Source: CAKXIK01 sp050947015 | GTDB lineage: Bacteria; Bacillota; Clostridia; Oscillospirales; Acutalibacteraceae | Length of the DNA: 64,000 bases | Assembly: GCA_050947015.1 (NCBI GenBank) | Contig: JBMNVT010000006.1 | Span: 48,226-112,225 of the forward strand | Reading direction: 5' to 3' | Shown here: piece after piece, positions 18,101-25,877 of the stretch | Layout: each line of letters starts with the position of its first letter | Numbering within the stretch: the first letter of the stretch is position 1 | The notes under the pieces: generated by a model | What the model was told of the DNA's origin: nothing | The model's database searches: none | What the model saw: only the letters and a program-made list of their open reading frames with translations | Translations under genes and position numbers: made by a program

Positions 18101-18299
18101 ACGGCGTGGCCATCCCCGTCCGGACGTGCATATGAGCGCCGCCCAGCCCCATCTGCCGGAGCACATCCAGCTGACAAAGCAGTTCGTCTTTTTTCAGCTC
18201 ACAGTTCCATGCCCAAAAAGGTGTTCCGCGATATTCGCTGCCCGGGCTTTGAAAAAGCTCTTCACTCAAAAACGGTTCTGTGCTTTTGGGATACAACAT
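15198..18299 (-). CDS. GH106-like glycoside hydrolase (alpha-L-rhamnosidase type)
   Basis: A 1033-residue protein without a signal peptide. The N-terminal region (FWAWNCELKKDELLCQL, MGLGGAHMHVRTGM, LYDEDRWPSGAAGG) matches the barrel start of GH106 and related large glycosidases. A middle Rossmann-like segment (about 490-640) and a C-terminal beta-sandwich (about 780-1030) follow. GH106 enzymes release terminal alpha-L-rhamnose from plant or bacterial glycans. Here a cytoplasmic enzyme would act on imported oligosaccharides. GGAGGGCGG precedes the ATG at 18299. The divergent AraC-type gene at 18416 is its likely regulator. The exact substrate cannot be read from sequence. Confidence 0.82.
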   Translation of the reverse strand: MLYPKSTEPFLSEELFQSPGSEYRGTPFWAWNCELKKDELLCQLDVLRQMGLGGAHMHVRTGMATPYLSDEHMSLVKACVEKCRENKMLAWLYDEDRWPSGAAGGLLTKELQYRARHLLFTAYPYSGQAECGETLDMSGKSERSGNGYLLACYDVVLDQNGCLLSAERVDSDAAVQGTKWYAYVETPRANPWFNNQTYANTLDKKTIRRFIELTYEKYLDTVGDDFGGVVPAIFTDEPQFSHKGTLGFAAEKKDVILPWSDDVPETFREAYGEDILSALPELIWDLPDDRVSLIRYHYHDHIAERFAEAFADQCGKWCGEHNLMLTGHMMEEPTLKSQTAALGEAMRSYRSFQLPGIDMLCGAFEFTTAKQAQSAAHQYGRPGVLSELYGVTGWDYDFRGHKLQGDWQAALGVTVRVQHLAWVSMKGEAKRDYPASINYQSPWWKDYSFVENHFARVNTALTRGRPLVRVGVIHPVESYWLHWGPAEQTFGAREQLDQNFQNLTKWLLNGCIDFDFISESLLPSQCEKGSAPLCVGKMSYDTIIVPGCETLRSSTLERLEDFRRAGGKLIFLGDAPTLEDAAPSKRGKQLWEISEKVDFTQEAVLNALRDVRTVNIQNADGSRTDNLLHQLREDGDGRWMFIAHSRAPYHKDIPVEQEIRISMEGEYSVRLYNTQTGEIRPVQSQYINGKTVFRTVLYDLDSLLLRYEKPAALGENAPVETAAGSARRLPVQKLVDYTLEEPNVYLMDCAEFALDSEPYQPETELLRADNVLRSRLGWHSRIGASAQPWTVSEEKIEHSVRLRFTVNSTIEVSEARLALEDARLAAITCNGEPVAAEPDGWFTDKSIETILLPGLHKGSNEIEIVLPFGRRTNIEWCYLLGDFGVSLAGEYRELVALPEKLGFDNVVLQRLPYYGSNITYVISAETSGGQLELTVPHYDGTAVRVALDGRDVGYIVYPPYRLSLGKPDAGKHLVQLTLLGNRENCFGPLHRADVKQSWTGPDAWRTQGAAWTDSYRLTSLGIRSAPILTEFET

Positions 18300-18329
18300 G
18301 CTGTCCGCCCTCCTGTTTTGTATTTCGTC

Positions 18330-18359
18330 TTGACAACATTGTACCTGAAACGGTATGAT
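18330..18359 (+). promoter_or_regulatory. Promoter of the AraC-type regulator gene
   Basis: TTGACA (18330-18335), an 18-base spacer and TATGAT (18354-18359). It lies in the 116-base region shared with the divergent GH106-like gene. Confidence 0.7.
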
Positions 18360-18415
18360 AAAAAAACCCCCTGTTTTGTTTCTTTTCTCTGATTTCCCGG
18401 GAGGATTTTAAAGTT

Positions 18416-19282
18416 ATGAAAAATACTTTTTTAACCACGCTCAACCAATCGACGCTTGGCGCCGGGCAAGTTCGTGTCATGCGGATTGCACCCCACGCCG
18501 ACAAAATGCACCGTCATTCTTTTTTTGAACTGGTATATGTGATGCACGGCAGTGCGGTGCACCGTTTGGGATCCGATGCTACAAGGCTTGCGGCCGGGGA
18601 TTATTTTATTGTGGATATGGGAAGCTTTCACTGCTATCAGGAAATTGAGGAATTTGAAATTGTCAACTGCCTTTTTCTTCCCGAATATGTGGATCGTGCG
18701 CTGATTAACTGCCCGTCGCTGTCGGCGCTGCTTTCCAATCAGATTATGCGCTTCGGCGTTCCGATTGATATACAACCCGCAGACAGAACCTATCACGATT
18801 CGGACGGAACCATTCGCCGGTTGATTTGCGCAATGGAGACGGAATTTTGCAACCGACAAGCCGGATCTATTGAAATGGTGCGGTGCTGCCTGACGGCGGT
18901 TCTGGTGTATGCCGCTCGGTTGGCCGATTACGGGGAAAAGACACAGGAGCACCATCCAGCCGTGGCTGCAATGGCAGAATATTTATCTGAACATTATGCG
19001 GAGCCGCTTTCTTTGAAAATACTCAGCAGCAATCTGGGGTATACGCCGCAATATCTGAGCAACCTGTTTCATAAGGAATCCGGCATGAGTCTGAGCACTT
19101 ATCTGCAACGGCTTCGGGTGGAAAAAGCATGCACTCTGCTGCCGGACGACCGGCTGCGCATCTCACAGATTGCTCAGAAAGTGGGTTACGGCGATTTAAA
19201 GCATTTTAATTCCGTCTTCCGCTATTACAAAAATATGTCTCCGCGGGAATTCCGCTCGTTAATTCGGGAAAAAACACACTGA
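18416..19282 (+). CDS. AraC family transcriptional regulator with cupin domain
   Basis: A 288-residue RhaS/AraC-type protein. The N-terminal 150 residues form a cupin-like sensor (HRHSFFELVYVMHG, LAAGDYFIVDMG), and the C-terminal 100 residues a double HTH (LSSNLGYTPQYLSNLFHKES; KHFNSVFRYYKNMSPREFR). GGGAGG lies 12 bases upstream of the ATG. Its divergent position suggests that it controls the GH106-like gene in response to a sugar such as rhamnose (inference). Confidence 0.9.
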   Translation: MKNTFLTTLNQSTLGAGQVRVMRIAPHADKMHRHSFFELVYVMHGSAVHRLGSDATRLAAGDYFIVDMGSFHCYQEIEEFEIVNCLFLPEYVDRALINCPSLSALLSNQIMRFGVPIDIQPADRTYHDSDGTIRRLICAMETEFCNRQAGSIEMVRCCLTAVLVYAARLADYGEKTQEHHPAVAAMAEYLSEHYAEPLSLKILSSNLGYTPQYLSNLFHKESGMSLSTYLQRLRVEKACTLLPDDRLRISQIAQKVGYGDLKHFNSVFRYYKNMSPREFRSLIREKTH

Positions 19283-19328
19283 AAACCGCCGCAGCCGCTG
19301 AAAAAGCCTTTATTTTTCCGGTATGATG

Positions 19329-19337
19329 TGATATACT
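19329..19337 (+). promoter_or_regulatory. Possible extended -10 promoter for gltX
   Basis: TGATATACT is an extended -10 element; the -35 region (TTTATT) is poor. The leader to 19479 is about 135 bases and shows no T-box consensus. Confidence 0.4.
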
Positions 19338-19478
19338 ACAAAAATAATCCATCCATTGCGGCTGCACACAAACCATGTATGAATCTGCAGGGGATCGGTC
19401 TCCGGCAGAATTACGATAAATGATAGATCATCACCGACGGCTCCGGCCGCGGTTCCGCTTGAAGGGAGAGCATTTTTA

Positions 19479-20948
19479 ATGGCAACAGAGGTTCGTTCCA
19501 GATTCGCCCCCAGCCCGACCGGCTTTATGCATGTGGGCAACCTGCGCACCGCGCTTTACGAGTACCTCATCGCGCGTTCGCAGGGCGGCAAGTTTATTCT
19601 CCGGTTGGAGGACACTGACCGCGAACGGCTGGTGGAAGGCGCGGAACAGGTAATTTACAATACCCTGCAGACTGTCGGCCTGCAGCACGACGAAGGCCCC
19701 GATATCGGCGGCCCGGTGGGACCGTATATTCAAAGCGAGCGGCTCGCCATGTACCGTCCCTATGCGGAACAGCTGGTGCGTGAGGGAAAAGCCTATTATT
19801 GCTTCTGTACCAAGGAGCGGCTGGAATCCCTGCATGAAGGCAGCGAAGAGTTCGGCGGCGGTTACGACCGCCATTGCCGCGACCTGCCCGCAGAGGAGGT
19901 TCAGCGCCTTCTGGATGCCGGAACGCCCTATGTGATCCGGCAGAAGATGCCGCTGGACGGTTCCACGACCTTCCATGATGCCGTTTTCGGCGACATCACG
20001 GTGGAAAACAGCGAGCTGGACGACCAGATCCTGCTGAAAACCGACGGTTACCCCACTTATAATTTTGCAAACGTGATCGATGACCACACCATGCAGATCA
20101 CCCATGTGGTGCGCGGCTGCGAATATCTTTCCTCCGCACCGAAGTATAATCTGCTTTACGAAGCGTTCGGCTGGCAGGTTCCGACTTATGTTCACCTGCC
20201 GCTGATCATGGGCAAAAACGCGGACGGATCGGTCTCAAAGCTTTCCAAACGCCACGGCGCGACCAGCTTTGAAGGGCTTGTGCAGGAAGGTTATCTTCCC
20301 GCGGCGATCACCAACTATATCGCTCTGCTCGGCTGGTGCCCGAAGGAGAACCGGGAGATTTTTTCGCTGGAGGAGCTTTGCCAATCCTTCTCCATCGACG
20401 GGATCAGCAAATCGCCGGCGATCTTTGACTATGAAAAACTGACATGGTTCAACGGGGAATATATCCGCGCGCTGGCTCCGGAGGAGTTCCTGAAGCTCGC
20501 CATGCCGTACTTTAAAAAGGTTTTTCCCGACCGGGAGCTGAACTGGGCGCTTCTGGCCTCGATCCTGCAGCCCCGGGTCACCAAGCTGACGCAGATCTCG
20601 GAAATGATCGAATTTTTCCGTGCGCTGCCGGAGTACGACACCGCGCTGTTTGTCAACAAGAAAAGCAAAACAACGCTGGAAAATTCGCTGCCGATGCTGC
20701 AGACCGTGACCGGCACGCTGGCCGCACTGACCGCATGGGAGCAGCAGCCGATCCACGACGCGCTGATCGCCATTGCGGAACAGCAGGGCGTAAAAAACGG
20801 CATGGTCATGTGGCCGGCGCGCATCGCCGCTTCCGGCATGGCGGTAACGCCCGGCGGCGCTGTGGAGATTCTGGCGATCCTCGGCCGCGAGGAAAGCCTT
20901 GCCCGTCTGAACATCGGTCTGCAGAAGCTTCAGGCTGCACAAGGCTGA
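19479..20948 (+). CDS. gltX: Glutamyl-tRNA synthetase
   Basis: A 489-residue class I synthetase. RFAPSPTGFMHVGNLRTAL carries the HIGH equivalent (HVGN), RLEDTDRERL follows, and SKLSKRHGATS is the KMSKS loop. It charges tRNA-Glu. The full length fits the bacterial family. GGGAGAG precedes the ATG. glnS follows after 44 bases, so the two are probably co-transcribed. Because a GlnRS is present, this GltX may not need to mischarge tRNA-Gln; whether a GatCAB amidotransferase is also encoded cannot be seen here. Confidence 0.97.
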   Translation: MATEVRSRFAPSPTGFMHVGNLRTALYEYLIARSQGGKFILRLEDTDRERLVEGAEQVIYNTLQTVGLQHDEGPDIGGPVGPYIQSERLAMYRPYAEQLVREGKAYYCFCTKERLESLHEGSEEFGGGYDRHCRDLPAEEVQRLLDAGTPYVIRQKMPLDGSTTFHDAVFGDITVENSELDDQILLKTDGYPTYNFANVIDDHTMQITHVVRGCEYLSSAPKYNLLYEAFGWQVPTYVHLPLIMGKNADGSVSKLSKRHGATSFEGLVQEGYLPAAITNYIALLGWCPKENREIFSLEELCQSFSIDGISKSPAIFDYEKLTWFNGEYIRALAPEEFLKLAMPYFKKVFPDRELNWALLASILQPRVTKLTQISEMIEFFRALPEYDTALFVNKKSKTTLENSLPMLQTVTGTLAALTAWEQQPIHDALIAIAEQQGVKNGMVMWPARIAASGMAVTPGGAVEILAILGREESLARLNIGLQKLQAAQG

Positions 20949-20992
20949 ACACACGATAATCCCTGCAAAAAAAGAAAAAAGGACTGAGAAAA

Positions 20993-22687
20993 ATGGCAGA
21001 AGAAAAATTCGCGGAGACCCCTGAAACCGCCGAAGAGCGCGGAAGCTTTATTGACGAATTCATCAAAGAAGATATTGCGGAAAACGGGCGCTTCGCCGGT
21101 CAGCGGGTCCACACGCGTTTCCCGCCGGAACCGAACGGCTATCTTCATATCGGCCATCTGAAGGCGATCAATATCGATTTCGGTACGGCAGAACGCTTCG
21201 GCGGGATCTGCAATCTGCGCATGGACGACACCAATCCTTCCAAAGAGGATGTGGAATACGTCGATGCCATCAAAGACGACATCAAATGGCTTGGCTTTAC
21301 CTGGGACGACCGTTTTTATTACGCTTCGTCCTATTTTCCGCAGATGTATGAATTTGCTCGCGAGCTGATTTCCAAAGGACTGGCATATGTGTGCGAGCTT
21401 TCCGCCGACGAAATGCGGGAAATGCGCGGCGATCTGACGACGCCGGCACGCAGCCCGTACCGTGACCGTCCGGTCGCGGAAAGCCTTGAGCTGTTTGAAC
21501 GGATGAAAAACGGGGAATTCCCCGACGGAAAAATGACGCTCCGCGCGAAGATCGACCTTGCTTCCGGCAACTTCAATATGCGCGATCCCGTCATTTACCG
21601 CATCAATCATGCGCATCACCACAACACGGGCGATGAATGGTGCATTTATCCCATGTATGATTTTGCACATCCGATTGAAGATGCGCTGGAAAACATCACT
21701 CATTCGCTCTGCACGCTGGAATTTGAAGCACACCGTCCACTTTACGATTGGGTAATCAACAACATCAGCATCGCCGCCAAACCGCGTCAGATCGAGTTTG
21801 CCCGGCTGAACATCACCAATACCGTGATGAGCAAACGGAAGCTGCGTCAGCTGGTAGAGGAAAACTATGTGCGCGGCTGGGACGATCCCCGGATGCCGAC
21901 CATCTGCGGGCTGCGCCGCCGCGGCTATACGCCCCGCTCCATCCGCAATTTCTGCGACCGCATCGGTGTTTCCAAGGCCGCCAGTGTGGTGGAATACTCG
22001 TTTTTGGAGCATTGCCTGCGCGAGGACCTCAACGAAACGGCGCTCCGCGTGATGGGCGTGTTGCATCCGGTCAAGCTGGTGATCGAAAATTACCCGGCGG
22101 ATAAGACCGAGATCTTTGACGTTGAAAACAATCCTGCCGATCCGGCTGCCGGAACGAGAAAAGTCAGCTTTTCCCGCGAGCTTTGGGTGGAAGCGGAAGA
22201 CTTTATGGAAGAACCGGTCAAAGGCTTTTTCCGGATGTTCCCGGGCAACGAAGTACGCCTGAAAACCGCTTTCGTTGTACGCTGCACCGGCTGCAAAAAA
22301 GACGCAAACGGCAATGTGACCGAAATTACCGCTTCGTATGATCCGGAGACCCGCGGCGGAAACACGCCAGACGGGCGCAAGGTGAAAGCCACCATCCATT
22401 GGGTAGACGCCGCCACGGCGGTTGACGCAGAAGTTCGGCTATACGACAACCTGTTCTCGGTCGCGGACCCCGATTCCGGCGAAAAGAATTTTCTGGATTA
22501 TCTGAATCCCGATTCGCTGACCGTGCTGACCGGCTGCAAGGTGGAAGCTTCGCTGGCGGAAGCAAAGGCTCCTGCCGCATTTCAGTTTCTGCGGCTCGGT
22601 TACTTCTGTCTGGATCCCGACAGCACCGAAGGGCACCCTGTGTTTAACCGCAGTGTTTCTTTGAAAGACAGCAAACAGAAAAAATAA
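20993..22687 (+). CDS. glnS: Glutaminyl-tRNA synthetase
   Basis: A 564-residue class I synthetase with PPEPNGYLHIGHLKAIN (HIGH) near residue 45 and the KMSKS-like NTVMSKRKL near 280. The C-terminal half has the two-barrel anticodon-binding domain. GlnRS is not universal in Firmicutes, most of which make Gln-tRNA by transamidation; in bacteria the gene is generally thought to derive from eukaryotes by transfer. AAAGGA lies nine bases before the ATG. It ends shortly before a strong terminator, closing a gltX-glnS unit. Confidence 0.97.
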   Translation: MAEEKFAETPETAEERGSFIDEFIKEDIAENGRFAGQRVHTRFPPEPNGYLHIGHLKAINIDFGTAERFGGICNLRMDDTNPSKEDVEYVDAIKDDIKWLGFTWDDRFYYASSYFPQMYEFARELISKGLAYVCELSADEMREMRGDLTTPARSPYRDRPVAESLELFERMKNGEFPDGKMTLRAKIDLASGNFNMRDPVIYRINHAHHHNTGDEWCIYPMYDFAHPIEDALENITHSLCTLEFEAHRPLYDWVINNISIAAKPRQIEFARLNITNTVMSKRKLRQLVEENYVRGWDDPRMPTICGLRRRGYTPRSIRNFCDRIGVSKAASVVEYSFLEHCLREDLNETALRVMGVLHPVKLVIENYPADKTEIFDVENNPADPAAGTRKVSFSRELWVEAEDFMEEPVKGFFRMFPGNEVRLKTAFVVRCTGCKKDANGNVTEITASYDPETRGGNTPDGRKVKATIHWVDAATAVDAEVRLYDNLFSVADPDSGEKNFLDYLNPDSLTVLTGCKVEASLAEAKAPAAFQFLRLGYFCLDPDSTEGHPVFNRSVSLKDSKQKK

Positions 22688-22697
22688 GGCTTTTTTT

Positions 22698-22728
22698 CGC
22701 ACCCTGCAAAAACAGGGTGCGGTTTTTT
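22698..22728 (+). terminator. Terminator after glnS
   Basis: CGCACCCTG (22698-22706) pairs with CAGGGTGCG (22713-22721) and is followed by T6. Confidence 0.9.
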
Positions 22729-22770
22729 ATGCCGCGTTCCCCATACGGTTCCGACAGAGAAAAAGCATTT

Positions 22771-22816
22771 GAAAACGCTCCGAAAAAACCAGCCATGCAG
22801 CGGTTTTTCGGAGCGC
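22771..22816 (-). terminator. Terminator after the minus-strand Xre gene
   Basis: On the minus strand, CGCTCCGAAAAACC and GGTTTTTTCGGAGCG form the stem, followed by TTTTC. It starts four bases past the stop codon at 22821. Confidence 0.8.
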
Positions 22817-22820
22817 TTCT

Positions 22821-23159
22821 TTATTGGCGGCAATCCTCATCGTATGGCTGACACATCCCCAGCAGACAATCGATCGCGGGCTGCATTTCTTGTTTTTCCC
22901 GATATCTTTGAATCAAAATCCGCTCACGGGCTGTAATCGATTGAGATGTTTCGGCACCAAACAGGTCCATGACGGAGATATGAAGCATTTCGCAGATTTT
23001 CGCCACCATTTCAATATCCGGAGAATTTTTTCCTTTAATCCAGTTTGTCACCGCCGCCTGTGAAACCTCGAGCATCGAAGCCAAATCCTTCTGGCTCATC
23101 CCATTCAAAGACAGATAATATCCCAAGTTTCGCTTAACATTTTCTCTGATTTCTCCCAT
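22821..23159 (-). CDS. Small Xre family transcriptional regulator (left of pair)
   Basis: A 112-residue protein. Residues about 8-65 form a lambda-repressor-like HTH (MSQKDLASMLEVSQAAVTNW, then the IKGKNSPDIEMVAKIC region). The C-terminal 45 residues are charged and of unknown role, possibly for dimerisation. The ATG at 23159 has AGGG eight bases upstream; an extension to a GTG at 23189 has no ribosome site. It is divergent from a second Xre gene across 186 AT-rich bases with several palindromes. The arrangement resembles a mutual-repression switch, but no phage genes are nearby. Confidence 0.82.
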   Translation of the reverse strand: MGEIRENVKRNLGYYLSLNGMSQKDLASMLEVSQAAVTNWIKGKNSPDIEMVAKICEMLHISVMDLFGAETSQSITARERILIQRYREKQEMQPAIDCLLGMCQPYDEDCRQ

Positions 23160-23199
23160 AAACACATCCCTCACCTTTTTTGCTTTCACTGATTCTATT

Positions 23200-23229
23200 A
23201 TTATATCATATCCTTTTTTATCGGAGCAA
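23200..23229 (-). promoter_or_regulatory. Promoter of the left Xre gene
   Basis: On the minus strand, TTGCTC (23224-23229), 18 bases and a perfect TATAAT (23200-23205). The palindrome at 23237-23255 sits just upstream of the -35. Confidence 0.65.
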
Positions 23230-23236
23230 TTTGAAA

Positions 23237-23255
23237 GATTTAATTTTCTTAAATC
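23237..23255. repeat. Palindrome between the two Xre promoters
   Basis: GATTTAA-TTTTC-TTAAATC, a perfect 7-bp inverted repeat, is eight bases upstream of the left -35. It is probably an operator related to, but not the same as, the two at 23283-23333. Confidence 0.5.
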
Positions 23256-23277
23256 AATAGAAGAAGTCGACTTTTGT

Positions 23278-23306
23278 TTGACAATTAAGTTTAGGTTAAT
23301 TATAAT
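23278..23306 (+). promoter_or_regulatory. Consensus promoter of the right Xre gene
   Basis: TTGACA (23278-23283), 17 bases and TATAAT (23301-23306), both perfect. The spacer is filled by the first AATTAA palindrome, so a bound repressor would block polymerase. Confidence 0.88.
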
Positions 23307-23333
23307 AATAATATAATTAATAATTTCTTAATT
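23283..23333. repeat. Two identical-architecture palindromes, probable Xre operators
   Basis: AATTAA-N7-TTAATT occurs at 23283-23301 (between -35 and -10) and again at 23315-23333 (between -10 and the ribosome site). Centres are 32 bases apart, about three helical turns, so two dimers would lie on one face of the DNA. Confidence 0.65.
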
Positions 23334-23345
23334 CGGAGGTGCCGA

Positions 23346-23585
23346 ATGATTGCGGAATCCATTGCAACTTATTTCAAAGAGCATGGCATCAAACAGGCTG
23401 CTCTGGGTCGGCAAACCGGACTTTCCAGAAGATGCCTGAGCCTTTCTCTTCGCGGCATGCGAAAAATCAGCGTGGAAGAATACGGCATGATCTGCGACGC
23501 GCTGAAGGTTCCTTATGATTTCTTTTTTCGTGAAGTGAACGACCAAAAGCCGGAACGCGGGGGCTGCCAGCGAACCGACCGATAA
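23346..23585 (+). CDS. Small Xre family transcriptional regulator (right of pair)
   Basis: A 79-residue protein consisting almost wholly of an HTH (IKQAALGRQTGLSRRCLSLS, then LRGMRKISVEEYGMICDAL). It is Cro-like in size, with a short basic tail. GGAGG lies six bases before the ATG. It has a consensus promoter overlaid by palindromes and ends before a strong bidirectional terminator. With the divergent Xre gene it forms an isolated two-gene regulatory island. The target genes are not evident. Confidence 0.8.
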   Translation: MIAESIATYFKEHGIKQAALGRQTGLSRRCLSLSLRGMRKISVEEYGMICDALKVPYDFFFREVNDQKPERGGCQRTDR

Positions 23586-23589
23586 ACAG

Positions 23590-23630
23590 AGAGGCAGGGC
23601 ATCCGTTTTGGGATGCCCTGCCTCTTTTAT
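23590..23630. terminator. Bidirectional terminator between Xre gene and flotillin gene
   Basis: A 15-bp stem from AGAGGCAGGGCATCC (23590-23604) and its complement, with TTTT on the plus strand. It serves the convergent genes on both sides. Confidence 0.85.
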
Positions 23631-23640
23631 TCTCTGTCTT

Positions 23641-25098
23641 TTATGCTTGTTTGGATTCTGCGGCGCCGACCGCCTCTTCCTGTGAAGAATCGGCGGATTG
23701 GGGCTGCTCTGTTCCCGTCAGAAAATCGGGCAGCCTGACACCGGCCATTTTAAAAGTATCGCTCAGTGGAGGAATCGATTTCATCATTCCCGCCAGAAAA
23801 TTTGCTGTGGTCGGCGAGCCGTCCTTACCGTTCATGGAATCCCAGACTGTGACCTTGTCGATATTGAGGTTCTTAACCGCTTCCACTTGAATCTTCATCA
23901 GCTCCTCTATCTTATCGACCAGCATGAGCTGAATGGCGGCGTCAACACTGCCCCTGGCAGACTGAACCACCTTGGCAAAGCCTTCGGCCTGTTTGGCGAG
24001 AATCTCCTGCATACCGCGAGCCTCGGCTTCTTTGGTGGCAAAAATTGCATCCGCTTCACCTTTTGCCTTGCGGCGAATCTGTTCGGCGATCGCTTCGGCC
24101 TCCAGTTCCTTTTGTTCTTTGTCAATTTTCGCCTTAGTAATGATATCGGCCTGCTGGGTCGCCATTTCCTTCTGCGCACGGGCAAGCTCCGCCGCCTGTT
24201 CGGCGGCATACGCCTCCTGCATGGCCTGAGCCTGAGCAACCTTTTCGGCTGCGACAGCGCGGCGCTGCGCCTCGGCTTCTTTTTCACGGCGAACTGCGTC
24301 TGAAAGCGCAACCGCCGCCTTGGACTCGTTTTCGCCGCTGATGGCCGCAGCGTTTGCCTGCGCAACATAAATACGCTGATCCTTCATTGCCTGCGCCTCT
24401 CCAACGGAGCCGTCGCGGTTCTTTTCGGCAACCGTTTTCTTGGCGTCGTTAATTGCCTTTGCGGCGGCCTCTTTACCAAGCGCTTCGATGTAGCCGGATT
24501 CATCGGTGATATCGGTTACATTGACGTTAATCAGCCGCAAGCCAATCTTTTTCAGCTCAGTTTCCACATTGTGTGAAACGGCCTCGAGGAATTTATCACG
24601 GTCGGTGTTGATTTCTTCAATATCCATTGTCGCGATAACCAGACGCAGCTGACCAAAGATAATATCCTTGGCAAGTTCCTGAATTTCGTTGAGCTTCATC
24701 CCGAGCAGCCGTTCCGCAGCATTTTGCATAATGCCCGGCTCGGTGGAAATTCCCACGGTAAAACGGGACGGAACATCGACACGGATATTCTGATGAGAAA
24801 GCGCGTTGGCCAGATCGACGTTGATAGACATTGGCGTCAGGTCGAGGTACTGGTAATCCTGAATCAGCGGCCACACAAAGGCCGCGCCGCCGTGAATACA
24901 GCGTGAGGAACGGTTGCTGCCGTCCTTGTTGGTTCCAACTTTACCGTAGATAACCATCACTTTGTCGGAAGGGCAGCGGCGATAGCGGCGAAGTACCATC
25001 ACCAGCAACGAAAAAACCAGAACAACAACGACCGCAATAAGAATTACCGCCGTAACCGGAAGACCGCTGTTTGCCACCAGGGGAATGATGTTTTTCAT
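23641..25098 (-). CDS. floT: Flotillin-like SPFH domain protein
   Basis: A 485-residue membrane-anchored scaffold protein. One N-terminal TM (about 12-38) precedes an SPFH/band 7 domain (about 40-220). A long Ala/Glu-rich coiled coil (about 220-390), typical of the flotillin domain, follows, with a polar C-terminal tail. Flotillins organise membrane microdomains, oligomerise, and affect envelope protein complexes. AAGGAGGA lies eight bases before the ATG at 25098; an in-frame upstream start overlaps the NfeD gene. The NfeD-like gene ends 14 bases upstream, matching the yuaF-yuaG arrangement of Bacillus subtilis. Confidence 0.93.
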   Translation of the reverse strand: MKNIIPLVANSGLPVTAVILIAVVVVLVFSLLVMVLRRYRRCPSDKVMVIYGKVGTNKDGSNRSSRCIHGGAAFVWPLIQDYQYLDLTPMSINVDLANALSHQNIRVDVPSRFTVGISTEPGIMQNAAERLLGMKLNEIQELAKDIIFGQLRLVIATMDIEEINTDRDKFLEAVSHNVETELKKIGLRLINVNVTDITDESGYIEALGKEAAAKAINDAKKTVAEKNRDGSVGEAQAMKDQRIYVAQANAAAISGENESKAAVALSDAVRREKEAEAQRRAVAAEKVAQAQAMQEAYAAEQAAELARAQKEMATQQADIITKAKIDKEQKELEAEAIAEQIRRKAKGEADAIFATKEAEARGMQEILAKQAEGFAKVVQSARGSVDAAIQLMLVDKIEELMKIQVEAVKNLNIDKVTVWDSMNGKDGSPTTANFLAGMMKSIPPLSDTFKMAGVRLPDFLTGTEQPQSADSSQEEAVGAAESKQA

Positions 25099-25112
25099 GA
25101 AAAATTCCTCCT

Positions 25113-25847
25113 TCAATTTGCTTTTTGCCTGATTGTATGTCGACCGTTATCGGATGACATCATGGAAAGGGAGCGAACCAGCAGTGTGTTTTCCCCCGCC
25201 AGGCCGATTACCTGAACGTTCGCCCCAACCGGGATGGCAGTCTCATTGTCCGTTACTGCTTCCAGCTCCCGCAGCTGTTCCTGCACCAATAGATTAACCT
25301 TTCCCGCGCCGGTACGGCGCGGCGGAATTTTAAGGTAAACGGTGCCAGTCTGTGCGATCGCATTGCGCAGAGAGAGCGTTCCGCTTTCTTGCATAGAGGA
25401 AAACCAACGGATAACAAGCGCCACCAGAAAGAGCGCAGCCGCGCCGCCTGTCAGCGCAATCAGCACGCTGCTCCAGCCGGGGGCGCCGGCGTCCTGCAGA
25501 ACAATGCCAAGCCAACCGCCCACCGCAAAAAATGCAACTAGCCCCTGCAGCGTAAACAGCCGAAGCCCCGTTCCGTGCGCCGCACCATTTTGAGCATCCG
25601 CCTGTGCGGCATCATGCGGCAGATCCGGCACTCCATCCCCATTGAGATCGGCTGAAAAATCGGTTTCCAGCGAATCGGGAATTCCGTCTCCGTCAAAATC
25701 TCCGGAAACAGCGTCGCCGTGTCCCCCAAGCCCAACCAGCATCAAAATCAGCTGGATGACCAGCAGCAGCGTCGCTGGAATTGCCACACAGGCAAACGCC
25801 TGCTGCAGCACAGTCATCGACTGCCACCAAGTTGTAAACCATGCCAT
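25113..25847 (-). CDS. NfeD-like membrane protein with Ca-binding-like loop
   Basis: A 244-residue protein with TM segments at about 17-41, 98-118 and 124-148, and a C-terminal OB-fold-type NfeD domain (about 165-235). NfeD proteins work with SPFH partners, as YuaF does with flotillin in Bacillus. Unusually, the loop after TM1 holds two DxDGDG-type repeats (D50-F-D-G-D-G-I-P-D58 and D67-L-N-G-D-G-V-P-D75), like EF-hand or thrombospondin type 3 calcium sites. AGGGAGGG precedes the ATG. It lies 30 bases after the DUF1836 gene and 14 before the flotillin gene, so it is in one operon with them. Confidence 0.85.
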   Translation of the reverse strand: MAWFTTWWQSMTVLQQAFACVAIPATLLLVIQLILMLVGLGGHGDAVSGDFDGDGIPDSLETDFSADLNGDGVPDLPHDAAQADAQNGAAHGTGLRLFTLQGLVAFFAVGGWLGIVLQDAGAPGWSSVLIALTGGAAALFLVALVIRWFSSMQESGTLSLRNAIAQTGTVYLKIPPRRTGAGKVNLLVQEQLRELEAVTDNETAIPVGANVQVIGLAGENTLLVRSLSMMSSDNGRHTIRQKAN

Positions 25848-25877
25848 GACAAAAACCCTCCCTTTGAATTGACTGAA

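Noticed and set aside
19282..19479. CCGCGGTTCC in the gltX leader, the complement of a T-box core
   Set aside because: It is on the wrong strand for gltX, and there is no stem structure or terminator around it.
20930..22399. 489-codon frame antisense to glnS
   Set aside because: A shadow of a GC-biased gene; glnS has all class I motifs on the other strand.
22821..23585. Possible prophage control region
   Set aside because: Only the two Xre genes are present; no integrase, structural or replication genes and no att repeats flank them.
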